From the NCBI RefSeq assembly GCF_000720485.1, contig NZ_JOAX01000017.1, forward strand, positions 1 through 64,000: 64,000 nt of DNA, written 5' to 3'. This stretch comes from Streptomyces ochraceiscleroticus (lineage in GTDB: Bacteria; Actinomycetota; Actinomycetes; Streptomycetales; Streptomycetaceae). This document shows positions 1 through 8,312 of this stretch, piece by piece (the first letter of the stretch is position 1; each line of letters opens with the position of its first letter). The notes under the pieces are model-generated. The model saw nothing but the letters and a program-made list of their open reading frames with translations, was not told the DNA's origin and ran no database searches. Made by a program: the position numbers and the translations under genes.

Positions 1-1
1 G

Positions 2-469
2 GTCTTCTCGCTGCGCGAGCTGGACCCCGACTCCGTACCGGTCAACTTCCTGATCCCCTTCGAGGGCACCCCGCTGGCCAAGGAGTGGAACCTCACCCCC
101 CAGCGCGCCCTGCGCATCCTCGCCATGGTCCGCTTCGTCTGCCCCGACGTCGAGGTACGCCTCGCCGGCGGCCGCGAGGTGCACCTGCGCACCCTGCAGC
201 CCCTCGCGCTGCACCTGGCCAACTCCATCTTCCTCGGCGACTACCTCACCAGTGAGGGCCAGGCCGGCAAGGACGACCTGGCGGGCGGCGGCTGCGCGCC
301 GTGCGGTGACGCCGGGGCCGAGCCGGCCGCCGCCGAACCCGTCGCAGCCCAGCCCGAGCCGGTCGCCGCCGGTGCGGTGGCCGACGCGCCGGACGCCGAC
401 GGTGCCCGTACGGACCTGGTCGCGGTGCGCCGCCGCGGCGCCGGTACCGACCTGCCGCCCAATGCCTGA
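2..469 (+). CDS. bioB: Biotin synthase, C-terminal part (cut by window edge)
   Basis: Radical-SAM enzyme that inserts sulfur into dethiobiotin, the last step of biotin synthesis. Only the last 155 residues are inside the window; the 4Fe-4S CxxxCxxC motif lies upstream of it. Visible BioB signatures are [12 protein letters not shown] near the start, the conserved RLAGGRE segment, and [15 protein letters not shown]. After this the protein carries an unusual Ala/Pro-rich tail of about 65 residues that most BioB proteins lack and that is probably disordered. The stop codon overlaps the start of bioA by 8 nt, so the genes are translationally coupled in a bioB-bioA-bioD operon. Whether the promoter has a biotin-repressor site cannot be judged here. 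Confidence 0.96.
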   Translation, partial: VFSLRELDPDSVPVNFLIPFEGTPLAKEWNLTPQRALRILAMVRFVCPDVEVRLAGGREVHLRTLQPLALHLANSIFLGDYLTSEGQAGKDDLAGGGCAPCGDAGAEPAAAEPVAAQPEPVAAGAVADAPDADGARTDLVAVRRRGAGTDLPPNA

Positions 470-1766
470 GCCGATGGACGTGCACGACCTGCTGGCACTG
501 GACCGGCAGCATGTGTGGCACCCGTACGGCCCGATGCCCGGCAAGGACGACCCGCTGGTGATCGAGTCCGCGGCCGGGGTCCGGCTGCGGACCGCCGAGC
601 CGGTCCAGGGCCACACCGAGCTGGTCGACGGCATGTCGTCCTGGTGGTCGGCGATCCACGGCTACAACCACCCGGTACTGAACGAGGCCGCACGCGGCCA
701 GTTGGACCGGATGAGCCATGTGATGTTCGGCGGGCTCACCCACGAGCCCGCCGTCCGGCTCGCCCAGCGGCTCGCCGACATCTCGCCGGGCGACCTGGAG
801 CACGTCTTCCTGTGCGACTCCGGGTCCGTCTCCGTCGAGGTCGCGGCCAAGATGTGCCTGCAGTACTGGCGGTCGCTCGGCCGCCCGGCCAAGCAGCGGC
901 TGCTGACCTGGCGCGGCGGTTACCACGGTGACACCTGGCAGCCGATGTCGGTGTGCGACCCGGACGGCGGCATGCACGAACTGTGGTCCGGGGTGCTGAC
1001 CCGGCAGGTGTTCGCCGACGCACCGCCGGGCGGATTCGACGCGCCGGTGGACGAGGCGTACGCCGACCACCTGCGGGAGATGATCGCCCGGCACGCCGAC
1101 GAGCTGGCCGCGGTCATCGTGGAGCCGGTCGTGCAGGGCGCGGGCGGCATGCGCTTCCACTCCCCCGGCTATCTGCGGGTGCTGCGGGAGGCGTGCGACG
1201 CGCACGACGTGCTGCTCGTCCTCGACGAGATCGCGACGGGTTTCGGCCGGACCGGCGAGCTGTTCGCGGCCGGGCACGCGGGTGTCGTACCGGACGTGAT
1301 GTGCGTCGGCAAGGCGCTGACCGGCGGCTATCTGACCATGGCGGCCACGCTGTGCACGCCGCGGGTGGCGGACGGGATCTCCCGGGGCGAGGTGCCGGTG
1401 CTCGCGCACGGGCCGACGTTCATGGCCAACCCACTGGCCGCCGCGGTCGCAGGCGCCTCGCTGGACGTCCTGCTCGCGCAGGACTGGCGGCAGGAAATCA
1501 AGCGGATCGAGACCGGCCTGCGGGACGGACTGGCACAGGCCCGCACGATTCCGGGCGTTCGGGACGTACGGGTACTGGGAGCCATCGGCGTCGTCCAGCT
1601 CGACCGCCCGATCGACATGACGGCCGCGACGCGGGCCGCCGTCGGGGAGGGCGTGTGGCTGCGGCCGTTCCGCGATCTGATCTACACGATGCCGCCGTAC
1701 ATCACCGGCGACGAGGACATCGCCCGTATCTGCGCCGCGGTGTGCGCCGCCGCGCGCGAGGGCTGA
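462..1766 (+). CDS. bioA: Adenosylmethionine-8-amino-7-oxononanoate aminotransferase
   Basis: PLP-dependent class III aminotransferase that turns 7-keto-8-aminopelargonate into 7,8-diaminopelargonate with SAM as amino donor. About 434 residues, close to the usual 430. The N-terminus has the BioA-typical HVWHPYG and [17 protein letters not shown] segments. The cofactor pocket shows [15 protein letters not shown], and the PLP lysine is about K284 in [10 protein letters not shown]. The ATG at 462 overlaps the bioB stop; an in-frame ATG at 474 is the alternative start. The reading frame stays open to 252 upstream, but that part is a shadow of bioB. It is followed 16 nt later by bioD, so the three genes form one operon. 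Confidence 0.97.
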   Translation: MPEPMDVHDLLALDRQHVWHPYGPMPGKDDPLVIESAAGVRLRTAEPVQGHTELVDGMSSWWSAIHGYNHPVLNEAARGQLDRMSHVMFGGLTHEPAVRLAQRLADISPGDLEHVFLCDSGSVSVEVAAKMCLQYWRSLGRPAKQRLLTWRGGYHGDTWQPMSVCDPDGGMHELWSGVLTRQVFADAPPGGFDAPVDEAYADHLREMIARHADELAAVIVEPVVQGAGGMRFHSPGYLRVLREACDAHDVLLVLDEIATGFGRTGELFAAGHAGVVPDVMCVGKALTGGYLTMAATLCTPRVADGISRGEVPVLAHGPTFMANPLAAAVAGASLDVLLAQDWRQEIKRIETGLRDGLAQARTIPGVRDVRVLGAIGVVQLDRPIDMTAATRAAVGEGVWLRPFRDLIYTMPPYITGDEDIARICAAVCAAAREG

Positions 1767-1782
1767 GGAGGAACGCGTAGAT

Positions 1783-2475
1783 ATGTCGGTGCTGTTCATC
1801 ACGGGCACGGGCACGGAGATCGGCAAGACGGTCACCACCGCCGCGATCGCCGCCGCCGAGCTTGCCGACGGCCGGTCGGTCGCGGTGCTCAAGCCCGCGC
1901 AGACCGGCGTGGCGGCGGGCGAGCCGGGCGATGTGGCGGAGGTCGCGCGGCTCGCGGGCTCCGGCGTCACCACCGCCGAACTCGCCCGGTACCCCGAGCC
2001 GCTGGCGCCCGCGACCGCGGCGCGGCGGGCCGGGCTGCCGCCGGTACGCCCGTACGAGATCGCCGAGGCGGCGGGCAAGCTGGCCACCGAGCACGACGTG
2101 GTGCTGGTGGAGGGCGCGGGCGGGCTGCTGGTCCGCTTCGACGAGACCGGCGCGACGCTGGCCGACGCGGCGAAGGCGCTCGGCGCGCCGATGCTGATGG
2201 TGGCGCAGGCGGGACTCGGCACGCTCAACGCCACGGCGCTCACGGCGCTGGCGCTGCGTACGGCGGGGATCGAGACGCCCGGCGTCGTCATCGGAAGCTG
2301 GCCCGCGGAGCCGGATCTGGCGTCGCGCTGCAACATTGAGGATCTGCCGGAGTCGGCGGGGGCACCGCTGCTGGGACTCGTACCGGCCGGGTCCGGGGCA
2401 TTGCCGCCGACCCGTTTCCGGGCGCAGGCGTCGTCCTGGCTGGCGCCGCGGCTCGGCGGCACCTGGCAGAACTAG
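1783..2475 (+). CDS. bioD: Dethiobiotin synthetase
   Basis: ATP-dependent carboxylase that closes the ureido ring, converting 7,8-diaminopelargonate and CO2 to dethiobiotin. 230 residues, normal for the family. The N-terminal P-loop GTGTEIGKT (about residues 8-16) is the BioD form of Walker A. The substrate-binding KPAQTG follows, and [13 protein letters not shown] is the family's second phosphate-binding motif. A ribosome site (GGAGGAA) lies about 10 nt before ATG 1783. It is the last gene of the bioBAD operon, and a strong hairpin starts 9 nt after the stop. Confidence 0.97.
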   Translation: MSVLFITGTGTEIGKTVTTAAIAAAELADGRSVAVLKPAQTGVAAGEPGDVAEVARLAGSGVTTAELARYPEPLAPATAARRAGLPPVRPYEIAEAAGKLATEHDVVLVEGAGGLLVRFDETGATLADAAKALGAPMLMVAQAGLGTLNATALTALALRTAGIETPGVVIGSWPAEPDLASRCNIEDLPESAGAPLLGLVPAGSGALPPTRFRAQASSWLAPRLGGTWQN

Positions 2476-2483
2476 CGGTACGA

Positions 2484-2520
2484 CGAAGGGGGCACCGGCT
2501 GTGAGCCGGTGCCCCCTTCG
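2484..2520. terminator. Two-way terminator between bioD and the MFS gene
   Basis: Perfect 16-bp inverted repeat (CGAAGGGGGCACCGGC and its complement) around the 5-nt loop TGTGA. It sits between the convergent bioD and MFS genes and can serve both strands. There is no U-tract, as is usual in streptomycetes. Confidence 0.85.
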
Positions 2521-2532
2521 CCTACGCGGGGA

Positions 2533-3783
2533 TCAGTCGAGCGCCGCGCCCTTCCGTTCCGGGATCAGCAGCATCGCGGCCATGTCCAGGACGTAGATGA
2601 CGGCCAGCAGGGCGATCGCCTTCTGGAAGCCGTACGCGCCGGCGACGAGGGCGACGACGAGCGGGGCGAGGCCGCCGATGCCGCGGCCGACGTTGAAGAG
2701 GACGTTCTGCGCGGTGGCGCGCGCGTGCGTCGGGTACAGCTCGGCGATGAGCGCGCCGTAGCCGCCGGTCATGCCGTTCACGAACGCCCCCATGACCGCG
2801 CCGCCGATGAGGAGCGCGGTGGGCGTGGAGAGCGTGGCGTACGCGAGGACCGTGACGACCGAGCCGGCCTGGAAGATCCAGAAGGTGGGGCGGCGGCCGA
2901 TGCGGTCGGCGAGATGGCCGAAGGCGAGGATGCCGCAGGCCATGCCGAGGACGGTGACGGCGGTCCAGGCGCCGGACTTGGTGAGGCTGTAGCCGAACTG
3001 CTGGGAGAGGTAGCTCGGCAGCCAGGTCATGATGCCGTAGTAGCCGAAGTTCTGTACCGAGGTCAGGACGAGGACGCCGAGGGTGGCGCGGCGCGCGGCG
3101 GGGGTGGCGACCAGGGAGCGCAGCGGCGCGGTGGCCGGGCGCTCGGCGGTCTTCGCGGCAGTGAACGCGGCGGGCTCGTGCATGGTGCGGCGGAAGAGGA
3201 AAGCCGCGACCGCGGGCAGCACGCCGAGGGCGAAGAGCGCGCGCCAGCCCCAGGCGTTGATGACCGGCGCGGAGAGCAGGGCGGCGGCGAGGACGCCGGT
3301 CTGCCAGCCGAGGCCGACGTAGGAGGTGCCGCGGGCGCGCTTGCGGCTCGGGAACGCCTCGGCGGCCAGCGCCATGCCGATGCCGAATTCGCCGCCGATG
3401 CCCATGCCGGCGAGGAAGCGGGAGGCGGCGAGCTGGGGGAAGTCCTGGGCGATCGCCGTGACGCCGGTGAAGACGGCGAAGAGAATGATCGACCAGGTCA
3501 GGACGCGGATGCGGCCGAGGCGGTCGGAGAGTACGCCGAAGAGGAGCCCGCCGGCGACGCAGCCGATGAGGGTGATGGTGGTGAGCGAGCCGGCCTGGGC
3601 GGAGCTCAGGTCCAGCCCCGCGGTGATCGCGGAGAGCGCGAAGCTGAGGATGAGGAGGTCGAAGCCCTCCAGGCCGTAGCCGACGGCGGAGGCGAGTACC
3701 GCCTTGCGGGCGTAGGCGTCGGTGGTGGCCTCCGGTACGCCTGGGTGGGCGTCCTCGACCGCTGGCGCGGGGTGGTTGGGCAT
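2533..3783 (-). CDS. MFS transporter, aromatic-acid/metabolite:H+ symporter type
   Basis: Inner-membrane 12-helix major facilitator of 416 residues. The frame is open much further upstream, but the Pro-rich, low-complexity extension is not protein-like. ATG at 3783 (MPNHPAP) has an AGGAC ribosome site and is the chosen start. Visible features are GFDLLILSFALS in helix 1 and the cytoplasmic loop 2-3 motif GVLSDRLGRIRVL. Helix 5 has MGIGGEFGIGMALAAE, typical of the AAHS/MhpT and SHS groups, and HLADRIGRR is the second-half copy of the loop motif. The likely substrate is an organic or aromatic acid, but nothing nearby identifies it. It is convergent with bioD and no regulator adjoins it. Confidence 0.88.
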   Translation of the reverse strand: MPNHPAPAVEDAHPGVPEATTDAYARKAVLASAVGYGLEGFDLLILSFALSAITAGLDLSSAQAGSLTTITLIGCVAGGLLFGVLSDRLGRIRVLTWSIILFAVFTGVTAIAQDFPQLAASRFLAGMGIGGEFGIGMALAAEAFPSRKRARGTSYVGLGWQTGVLAAALLSAPVINAWGWRALFALGVLPAVAAFLFRRTMHEPAAFTAAKTAERPATAPLRSLVATPAARRATLGVLVLTSVQNFGYYGIMTWLPSYLSQQFGYSLTKSGAWTAVTVLGMACGILAFGHLADRIGRRPTFWIFQAGSVVTVLAYATLSTPTALLIGGAVMGAFVNGMTGGYGALIAELYPTHARATAQNVLFNVGRGIGGLAPLVVALVAGAYGFQKAIALLAVIYVLDMAAMLLIPERKGAALD

Positions 3784-4176
3784 GCGTCCTGCTCTGTCGT
3801 GCGTACGGGTGGTGCTGGGCGTACGTCGGATTGTCAGTGGGGGGCGGTAGCTTCGGGAGGTGTGTGGCGGAGGTGGGGGAGGGACCTCGTCACCGGTCTC
3901 CCGGAGGACGGTCTCCTCGTGGGGAGAGGGAGGGGCCCTGCCAGGAATCACGAAGCGGGCCGCCACCTGAAGCAGCCCGACACCCGACGCGACCGAGCCG
4001 ACTCGCCATTCTAGAACCCGCCGATCGCTGTCAGGTACACGCGGTACCGATCACTCCCGGATGCACGCGGCCCATCGCTCTCACGTACGGCTACCGCCGG
4101 TACCGGCGACGGACCGGCGCCCCGGCGGCACAATCGGAGCGGGAGTCGCCGTCGTGCCGTACGGGAAGGGCGAGAC
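3784..4176. other. Intergenic region without a supported gene
   Basis: These 393 nt separate the divergent MFS and methyltransferase genes. Open frames here are low-complexity shadows. The last part carries a likely ribosome site (GGGAAGGGCGAG) for the methyltransferase. I see no clear operator or RNA. Confidence 0.6.
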
Positions 4177-4851
4177 ATGTCGCTGCGCAACAGAGGACAC
4201 CGGACCGCCGTGCACCATCCCCTCTTCGCCCGCGCTTACGCGCGGCTCGGGCCGCTCGCCGACGAGCACGCCGGTGTGCGGCCGCTCCGGCGCGAGCTGC
4301 TGGCGGGACTGTCGGGGCGGGTCATCGAGATCGGCGCGGGCGGTGGGCTGAACTTCGCGCACTATCCGGGGGCGGTCTCGGAGGTGGTGGCGATCGAGCC
4401 GGAGGCGACGCTGCGGCAGGCGGCGCGTACGGAAGCGGTGCGGTCCGAGGTGCCCGTGGATGTGGTGCCGGGGGTCGCCGAGGCGCTGCCGGTGAAGAGC
4501 GAGGCGTTCGACGCCGGGGTGGTGGCGCTGGTGCTCTGCTCAGTACGGGACGTGGAGCGGGCGCTGGCGGAGTTGCGGCGGGTGCTGCGGCCGGGCGCCG
4601 AGCTGCGGTTCCTGGAGCATGTACGGGCCGAGGGGCGCGGGCTGCGCGCGGTGCAGCGGGCGGCGGACCGTACGGTGTGGCCGCTGCTGAACGGCGGCTG
4701 TCACACGGGCCGGGACACGGTGGCCGCGCTGCGCACCGCCGGGTTCGCCGTGGAGTCGCACCGGCGGCTGCGGGTGCCGCCGCGCGGCATCACCCTGCCG
4801 ACCTCACCGATGGTGCTGGGCACGGCGCGGCGTCCGGAGACGGCGGGTTGA
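4177..4851 (+). CDS. Class I SAM-dependent methyltransferase (METTL7-like)
   Basis: Predicted soluble small-molecule methyltransferase of 224 residues. Motif I is VIEIGAGGGLNF (about residues 49-60), the SAM-binding glycine loop. The acidic residue of motif II is in VVAIEPEAT. Motif IV is FDAGVVALVLCSV, and the post-motif RFLEHV is characteristic of the METTL7/UbiE-like subgroup. The C-terminal HTGRDTVAALRTAGF is also shared by that group. The substrate is not known; METTL7 relatives act on thiols. It appears to be a single-gene unit, preceded by GGGAAGGG 8-10 nt before the ATG. Its last 23 nt, including the stop, form one arm of a terminator hairpin. Confidence 0.85.
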   Translation: MSLRNRGHRTAVHHPLFARAYARLGPLADEHAGVRPLRRELLAGLSGRVIEIGAGGGLNFAHYPGAVSEVVAIEPEATLRQAARTEAVRSEVPVDVVPGVAEALPVKSEAFDAGVVALVLCSVRDVERALAELRRVLRPGAELRFLEHVRAEGRGLRAVQRAADRTVWPLLNGGCHTGRDTVAALRTAGFAVESHRRLRVPPRGITLPTSPMVLGTARRPETAG

Positions 4852-4874
4852 GCAGTACGCCGTCTCCGGACGCC
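4829..4874 (+). terminator. Terminator overlapping the methyltransferase stop codon
   Basis: Perfect 17-bp inverted repeat (GGCGTCCGGAGACGGCG at 4829-4845 and its complement at 4858-4874) with a 12-nt loop. The left arm encodes the last residues and the loop contains the stop codon, so termination is built into the coding end. Confidence 0.8.
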
Positions 4875-4893
4875 GGCCGCGTCCGCGGATCGG

Positions 4894-5157
4894 TCAGCGG
4901 CGCTCGCCGGCCACGCCGGTGCTCCGCGCCGGGACGCTTCGTATGCTCGCGCACGGCACCTGTGACCGCAGGTGCTTGCTGCCGCGCTGTACTGCCAGTG
5001 CGTCGGTGGCACGGACCCGTGCCACCGAACCGCGCTGGAAGACCAGCACGACGGCCGGCGCTCCCACCGCCCGCACATCCGCTCTAACGGACTGGACTTG
5101 CCGCCAACGGCCCTGAAGGAGTACCAGGTCGCCCTGCCTCACCTGCAGCGCCCTCAC
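4894..5157 (-). CDS. Hypothetical small protein (doubtful)
   Basis: Possible 87-residue protein starting at a GTG at 5157. The middle reads like a compact beta-rich domain (VRQGDLVLLQGRWRQV, then VVLVFQRGSVARVRATDAL). I have an impression of similar small proteins in streptomycete accessory loci, but I cannot name a family. Its third codon positions are GC-rich in this frame. Against it are the lack of a clear ribosome site, an Arg/Ser-rich C-terminus, and a frame that stays open to 5403 with composition that does not look coding. It could be a decaying gene. No function is proposed. Confidence 0.35.
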   Translation of the reverse strand: MRALQVRQGDLVLLQGRWRQVQSVRADVRAVGAPAVVLVFQRGSVARVRATDALAVQRGSKHLRSQVPCASIRSVPARSTGVAGERR

Positions 5158-5377
5158 CGCACCATCACAGCCCACATTTCTTGGCCCACCCCATCTGTCG
5201 TGGCGGGACCACTCGGTGCGCCCCCTCCCCAGGGGCGGACTTCGGTCCTGCCGTGATTGGTCCGGTAACTCTGGCGGCTCGTTCGCTTCTGCGCACACTC
5301 CGATCCGGTCACATTGCCGACCCTTGGGTATACGCGCGTTGCGTGACCATATGCGTTTGCTCATGCGGGGTGGACTG

Positions 5378-5396
5378 CCAAGTGCAGGGCACTTGG
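5378..5396. promoter_or_regulatory. Dyad CCAAGTGC-N3-GCACTTGG
   Basis: Perfect 8-bp inverted repeat with 3-nt spacer. Its half-site AAGTGC recurs 70-110 bp downstream in a second dyad. This is consistent with binding sites for a dimeric regulator, but no cognate gene is recognisable next to it. Confidence 0.45.
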
Positions 5397-5454
5397 GTGG
5401 CACTGGGTGTCACATGCCGCCCGAGCAGCAGCTGCGCTCCGTCCGGCCAGCGAA

Positions 5455-5498
5455 AAGTGCAATATTGCATCCGCACGGCCGGGTGCATGGATGCACTT
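5455..5498. promoter_or_regulatory. Compound dyad with AAGTGCA ends
   Basis: The ends AAGTGCA (5455-5461) and TGCACTT (5492-5498) are inverted repeats. Inside are a perfect 12-bp palindrome TGCAATATTGCA (5458-5469) and GTGCAT-GG-ATGCAC (5483-5496). The centres of the two palindromes are 26 bp apart. A likely operator, regulator unknown. Confidence 0.5.
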
Positions 5499-5746
5499 GT
5501 ACGCGGGCGCGCGCCCCTGTGATGGCAGCGCGTGCCACCCCGATCACGCGCCGCTACGAGCCGGTCACCGGCCTGCTGACCTCGGCCGGAGCTCAGCCGC
5601 TGCGGAACCCTCCCGAACCGCCTCCCGTACGGCACTTGGGCTGATCACAGGCCGTGCGGGCGCAAACGCCCACGGAAGGCGGAAGGCACGGGGTGACGGC
5701 CGGATAAGGGTGGTGAGTGGCGTACGACACTGTCTCCGAGCGGCCG

Positions 5747-6682
5747 TTACTCGTCCGTACCGTGGGTTTCCGGGCCGGGCAACTCCCCTGGCCAGTGACG
5801 CAGTTCACGCAGAAGGGTGAGGAAGGCACGTTCCGCCGGGGAGAGCAGGCGGTCCCTGCGGTGTACCAGGCTGACCGGCCGGGGCTCCGGCGCGGGCACG
5901 ACCGGCAGTACGGCCAGCCGGCCGGCCCGTACGTCCTCCCCCACCGCGTGCTCGGAGATCAGCGCGAGGCCCAGCCCGGCGGCCACGCACTGCTTCACCG
6001 CCTCCGGGCCCCAGATGTCCGCGCGCGGCACATCCTCCAGCGCCCAGTCGGCCAGCACCTGTTCCTGCAGGCTGCGGGTCTGCGAGCCGGGCTCGCGGAG
6101 CAGGAACCGCGCGCCGGCCAGCTCGGCGGGCGTCACCTCGGCGGCGCCCGCGAGCCGGTGGCCGGGGGCCGCGACCAGTACGAGCCGCTCGTCCAGCACG
6201 GTTTCCACGACGAGCCGGTCGCCGTGCGGGCTGCCGGCCACCACCGCGATCCCGATGCCGCCGCCCAGCAACTGCTCCTGCACCGCCTCGCCGTTGCCCA
6301 CGAAGATGTCGCACTCGATGGCGGGGTGCCGCTCCCGGTACCGGGCCAGCAGCGCGGGCAGCAGGTACGTGCCGACGGTCGTCGAGCCGCCGACCAGCAG
6401 CCGGCCGGTGGCCAGCCCGCTGACCTGCTGCACGGCCGCGACCGCCTCCTCGGCGAGCAGGAAGACGCGCTTGCCGTACTCGGCGAGCACCTCGCCCTCG
6501 GCGGTCGGCCGGGCGCGGGTCCCGGAGCGGTCCACGAGCGTGACGCGCAGCGACTGTTCGAGCTTGCGCACCTGGTTGGAGACCGAGGGCTGGCTCATGT
6601 AGAGCTTCTGCGCGGCGGCGGAGAAGCCCTGGTGCTCGACGACCTGCATGAAGATCCACAGCCGGTGGAGGTTGAGTTCCAT
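5747..6682 (-). CDS. LysR-family transcriptional regulator
   Basis: 311-residue LysR regulator. The N-terminal winged helix-turn-helix reads FMQVVEHQGFSAAAQKLYMSQPSVSNQVRKLE, quoted here in part: QGFSAAAQKLYMSQPSVS is the recognition region. The effector domain follows, with GRLLVGGSTTVGTYLLPALL as its opening strand. The ATG at 6682 (MELNLHRLWIF) is preceded by GGGGGT. The frame stays open far upstream only as a shadow of the permease gene. It lies 47 nt downstream of the NCS1 permease on the same strand and may be co-transcribed with it. The subgroup resembles CbbR/CysB-like regulators; the inducer is unknown. It differs from the LysR at 8313, so two LysR genes flank this permease. Confidence 0.9.
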   Translation of the reverse strand: MELNLHRLWIFMQVVEHQGFSAAAQKLYMSQPSVSNQVRKLEQSLRVTLVDRSGTRARPTAEGEVLAEYGKRVFLLAEEAVAAVQQVSGLATGRLLVGGSTTVGTYLLPALLARYRERHPAIECDIFVGNGEAVQEQLLGGGIGIAVVAGSPHGDRLVVETVLDERLVLVAAPGHRLAGAAEVTPAELAGARFLLREPGSQTRSLQEQVLADWALEDVPRADIWGPEAVKQCVAAGLGLALISEHAVGEDVRAGRLAVLPVVPAPEPRPVSLVHRRDRLLSPAERAFLTLLRELRHWPGELPGPETHGTDE

Positions 6683-6729
6683 GGCACCCCCAGGGGCTTG
6701 CGGAGATCGGCTTCCGGGCGGGCGGCAGC

Positions 6730-8163
6730 CTAACTCTCCGGCTGCCCGCCGGACAGGGCCACGACCACGTCGTCCGTACCGCCCACCTCCACGGCCCCCT
6801 CCCCCGCACCGTGCCGCGCGCGGGCCCACAGGTAGTACAGCGGTGCGGTGACGATGAGCCCGACCAGCCAGGACAGATCGGCGCCGCCGAGGCGTGCGGC
6901 GAGCGGTCCGGTGTAGAGGTCGGTGGCGAGGAAGGGGATCTGTACGACGATGCCGAGGGCGTACGAGCCGAGCGCGACCGGGTTGAAGCGCCCGTAGCGG
7001 CCGCCGTCCGGGGCGAAGAGGGCATCGAAGTCGTAGCGGCCGCGGTGCAGCAGATAGAAGTCGATGAGGTTGATCGCGGTCCAGGGCACGAGGACGACCA
7101 GCAGGACGAGGACGAGATTGACGAAGTGGGTGACGAAGTCGCTGGAGAGGCCGAGGGCGATGATCAGGGCCGCGGCCAGGACCAGCGCCGAGACCGCGCC
7201 GCGAGCGGCCACGCGCGGCTGCCAGCGGGCCCGGAAGGTCTGCCCGATGGTGATCATCGAGAGCACCGCGCCGTAGAGGTTGAGCGCGTTGTGGTTGATC
7301 ACGCTGAAGAGGAAGAGCAGCAGCAGTACCGGGCCGAACGCGCCGGCCGCGTCGTGGAATCCGGCGACCGCGTCCGGGTCGGGGCTGACCAGCGCGACGA
7401 CCGTACCGGCGAGGAAGGGCAGCGCGGAGCCGAGGCAGGAGCCCCAGTAGGTGGCCCAGAAGGTGCTCGCGGTGCGGACCGTGCGCGGCAGGTAGCGCGA
7501 GTAGTCCGAGACGTACGGGGCGAACGCCAGCTGCCACAGGGCGCTGAGCGAGACGGTGGCGAGCCAGCCGGCGAAGGTGAAGGAGCCGCGGGTGAGGAAG
7601 TCGTCGGGCAGGCCGCGGGCGACGACCGTCGCGAGGCCGGCGAGGACGCCGAGGCCGAGGACGACGGTGGCGATCTTGTTGAGGTGGTGGATCAGGCGGT
7701 AGCCGATCAGGCAGATCGCCGCCGAGCCGGCCGCGCCCAGCAGGATGCCCGCGTCGACCGGGACGGCGGGCGCGAGGCCGTGCAGCGACTTGCCCGCCAG
7801 GACGATGTTGGAGGCGAAGAACCCCACGTACATCGCGGCGGCGACGACCACGATGAGCAGTGCGCCCACGGAGCCGAACTGCGCCCGGCTCTGGATCATC
7901 TGCGGCACGCCGAGCTGCGGCCCCTGCGCAGAGTGCAGCGCCATGAAGATGCCGCCGACGAGCTGGCCGACGACGATGGCGAGGACCGCGGAGACGAAGG
8001 ACTGGTGGAAGACCTGGACGCCCATCGCGCCGGTGACCAGCGGCAACGGCGCGATGTTGGTCCCGAACCACATGGTGAAGAGGTCGCGGACCCTGCCGTG
8101 CCGTTCGGTTTCGGGGACGTGGTCGATGGTGTGCTTTTCGAGCGCTTCCGAGGGTTCGGGCAC
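6730..8163 (-). CDS. NCS1-family nucleobase/hydantoin-type permease
   Basis: Membrane symporter of 477 residues and about 12 helices, of the cytosine/purine/uracil/thiamine/allantoin family. Family signatures are the N-terminal HTIDHVPETERHG-(8)-WFGTNIAPL block, ALHSAQGPQLGVPQMIQSR in helix 2, WQLAFAPYVSDYSRYLP, and INLIDFYLLHRGRYD near the C-terminus. Start is GTG 8163 with GAGGAG 7 nt before it. It is transcribed away from the LysR gene at 8313, and a LysR-type site lies in the shared promoter. The substrate is likely the N-heterocycle or related compound broken down by the 9.3-13.7 kb operon. A paralogue sits at 14398, with the same N-terminal block. Confidence 0.93.
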   Translation of the reverse strand: MPEPSEALEKHTIDHVPETERHGRVRDLFTMWFGTNIAPLPLVTGAMGVQVFHQSFVSAVLAIVVGQLVGGIFMALHSAQGPQLGVPQMIQSRAQFGSVGALLIVVVAAAMYVGFFASNIVLAGKSLHGLAPAVPVDAGILLGAAGSAAICLIGYRLIHHLNKIATVVLGLGVLAGLATVVARGLPDDFLTRGSFTFAGWLATVSLSALWQLAFAPYVSDYSRYLPRTVRTASTFWATYWGSCLGSALPFLAGTVVALVSPDPDAVAGFHDAAGAFGPVLLLLFLFSVINHNALNLYGAVLSMITIGQTFRARWQPRVAARGAVSALVLAAALIIALGLSSDFVTHFVNLVLVLLVVLVPWTAINLIDFYLLHRGRYDFDALFAPDGGRYGRFNPVALGSYALGIVVQIPFLATDLYTGPLAARLGGADLSWLVGLIVTAPLYYLWARARHGAGEGAVEVGGTDDVVVALSGGQPES

Positions 8164-8248
8164 GGGCGTCTCCTCGCCTCACGTGGGATGGCAGGGAGTC
8201 TCGGGGAGCCCCGTTGATCCGGTCAATCAGAGAAATCCGTGCTCCTCC

Positions 8249-8268
8249 ATCTGATGAACCGATGCAGT
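8249..8268. promoter_or_regulatory. Putative LysR operator, copy 1
   Basis: 20-bp site ATCTG-N3-AACCGATGCAGT between the divergent NCS1 permease and LysR genes. ATC-N9-GAT within it fits the T-N11-A dyad of LysR boxes. A 17/20-identical copy lies at 9240-9259, before the catabolic operon. Outer bases CTCCA/TGGAG extend the dyad. Confidence 0.6.
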
Positions 8269-8312
8269 GGAGATGGCAGGATCCCGTCATCACCACGCAC
8301 AGGAGCTGCCCC

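Larger units (their letters stand above)
5158..5746. other. Gene-free region with several dyads
   Basis: 589 nt between the doubtful small ORF and the LysR gene. Local composition is more AT-rich than the surroundings (for example ATATGCGTTTGCTCATG near 5350). None of the open frames has normal coding bias. It holds the AAGTGCA-type dyads listed separately and looks like a regulatory remnant or the promoter of a lost gene. Confidence 0.55.

Noticed and set aside
246..2462. 738-codon open frame on the minus strand across bioA and bioD
   Set aside because: Arg/Pro/Ala-rich shadow of genuine genes; bioA and bioD motifs on the plus strand are decisive.
2509..4014. 501-codon plus-strand frame opposite the MFS gene
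   Set aside because: Composition is Gly/Glu/Asp-rich and repetitive (GEEDGE-like); it is antisense to a clear membrane transporter.
5216..5829. Open frames on both strands between 5.2 and 5.8 kb
   Set aside because: They are rich in His, Cys, Ser and Arg, have no coding bias, and lack family-like segments.
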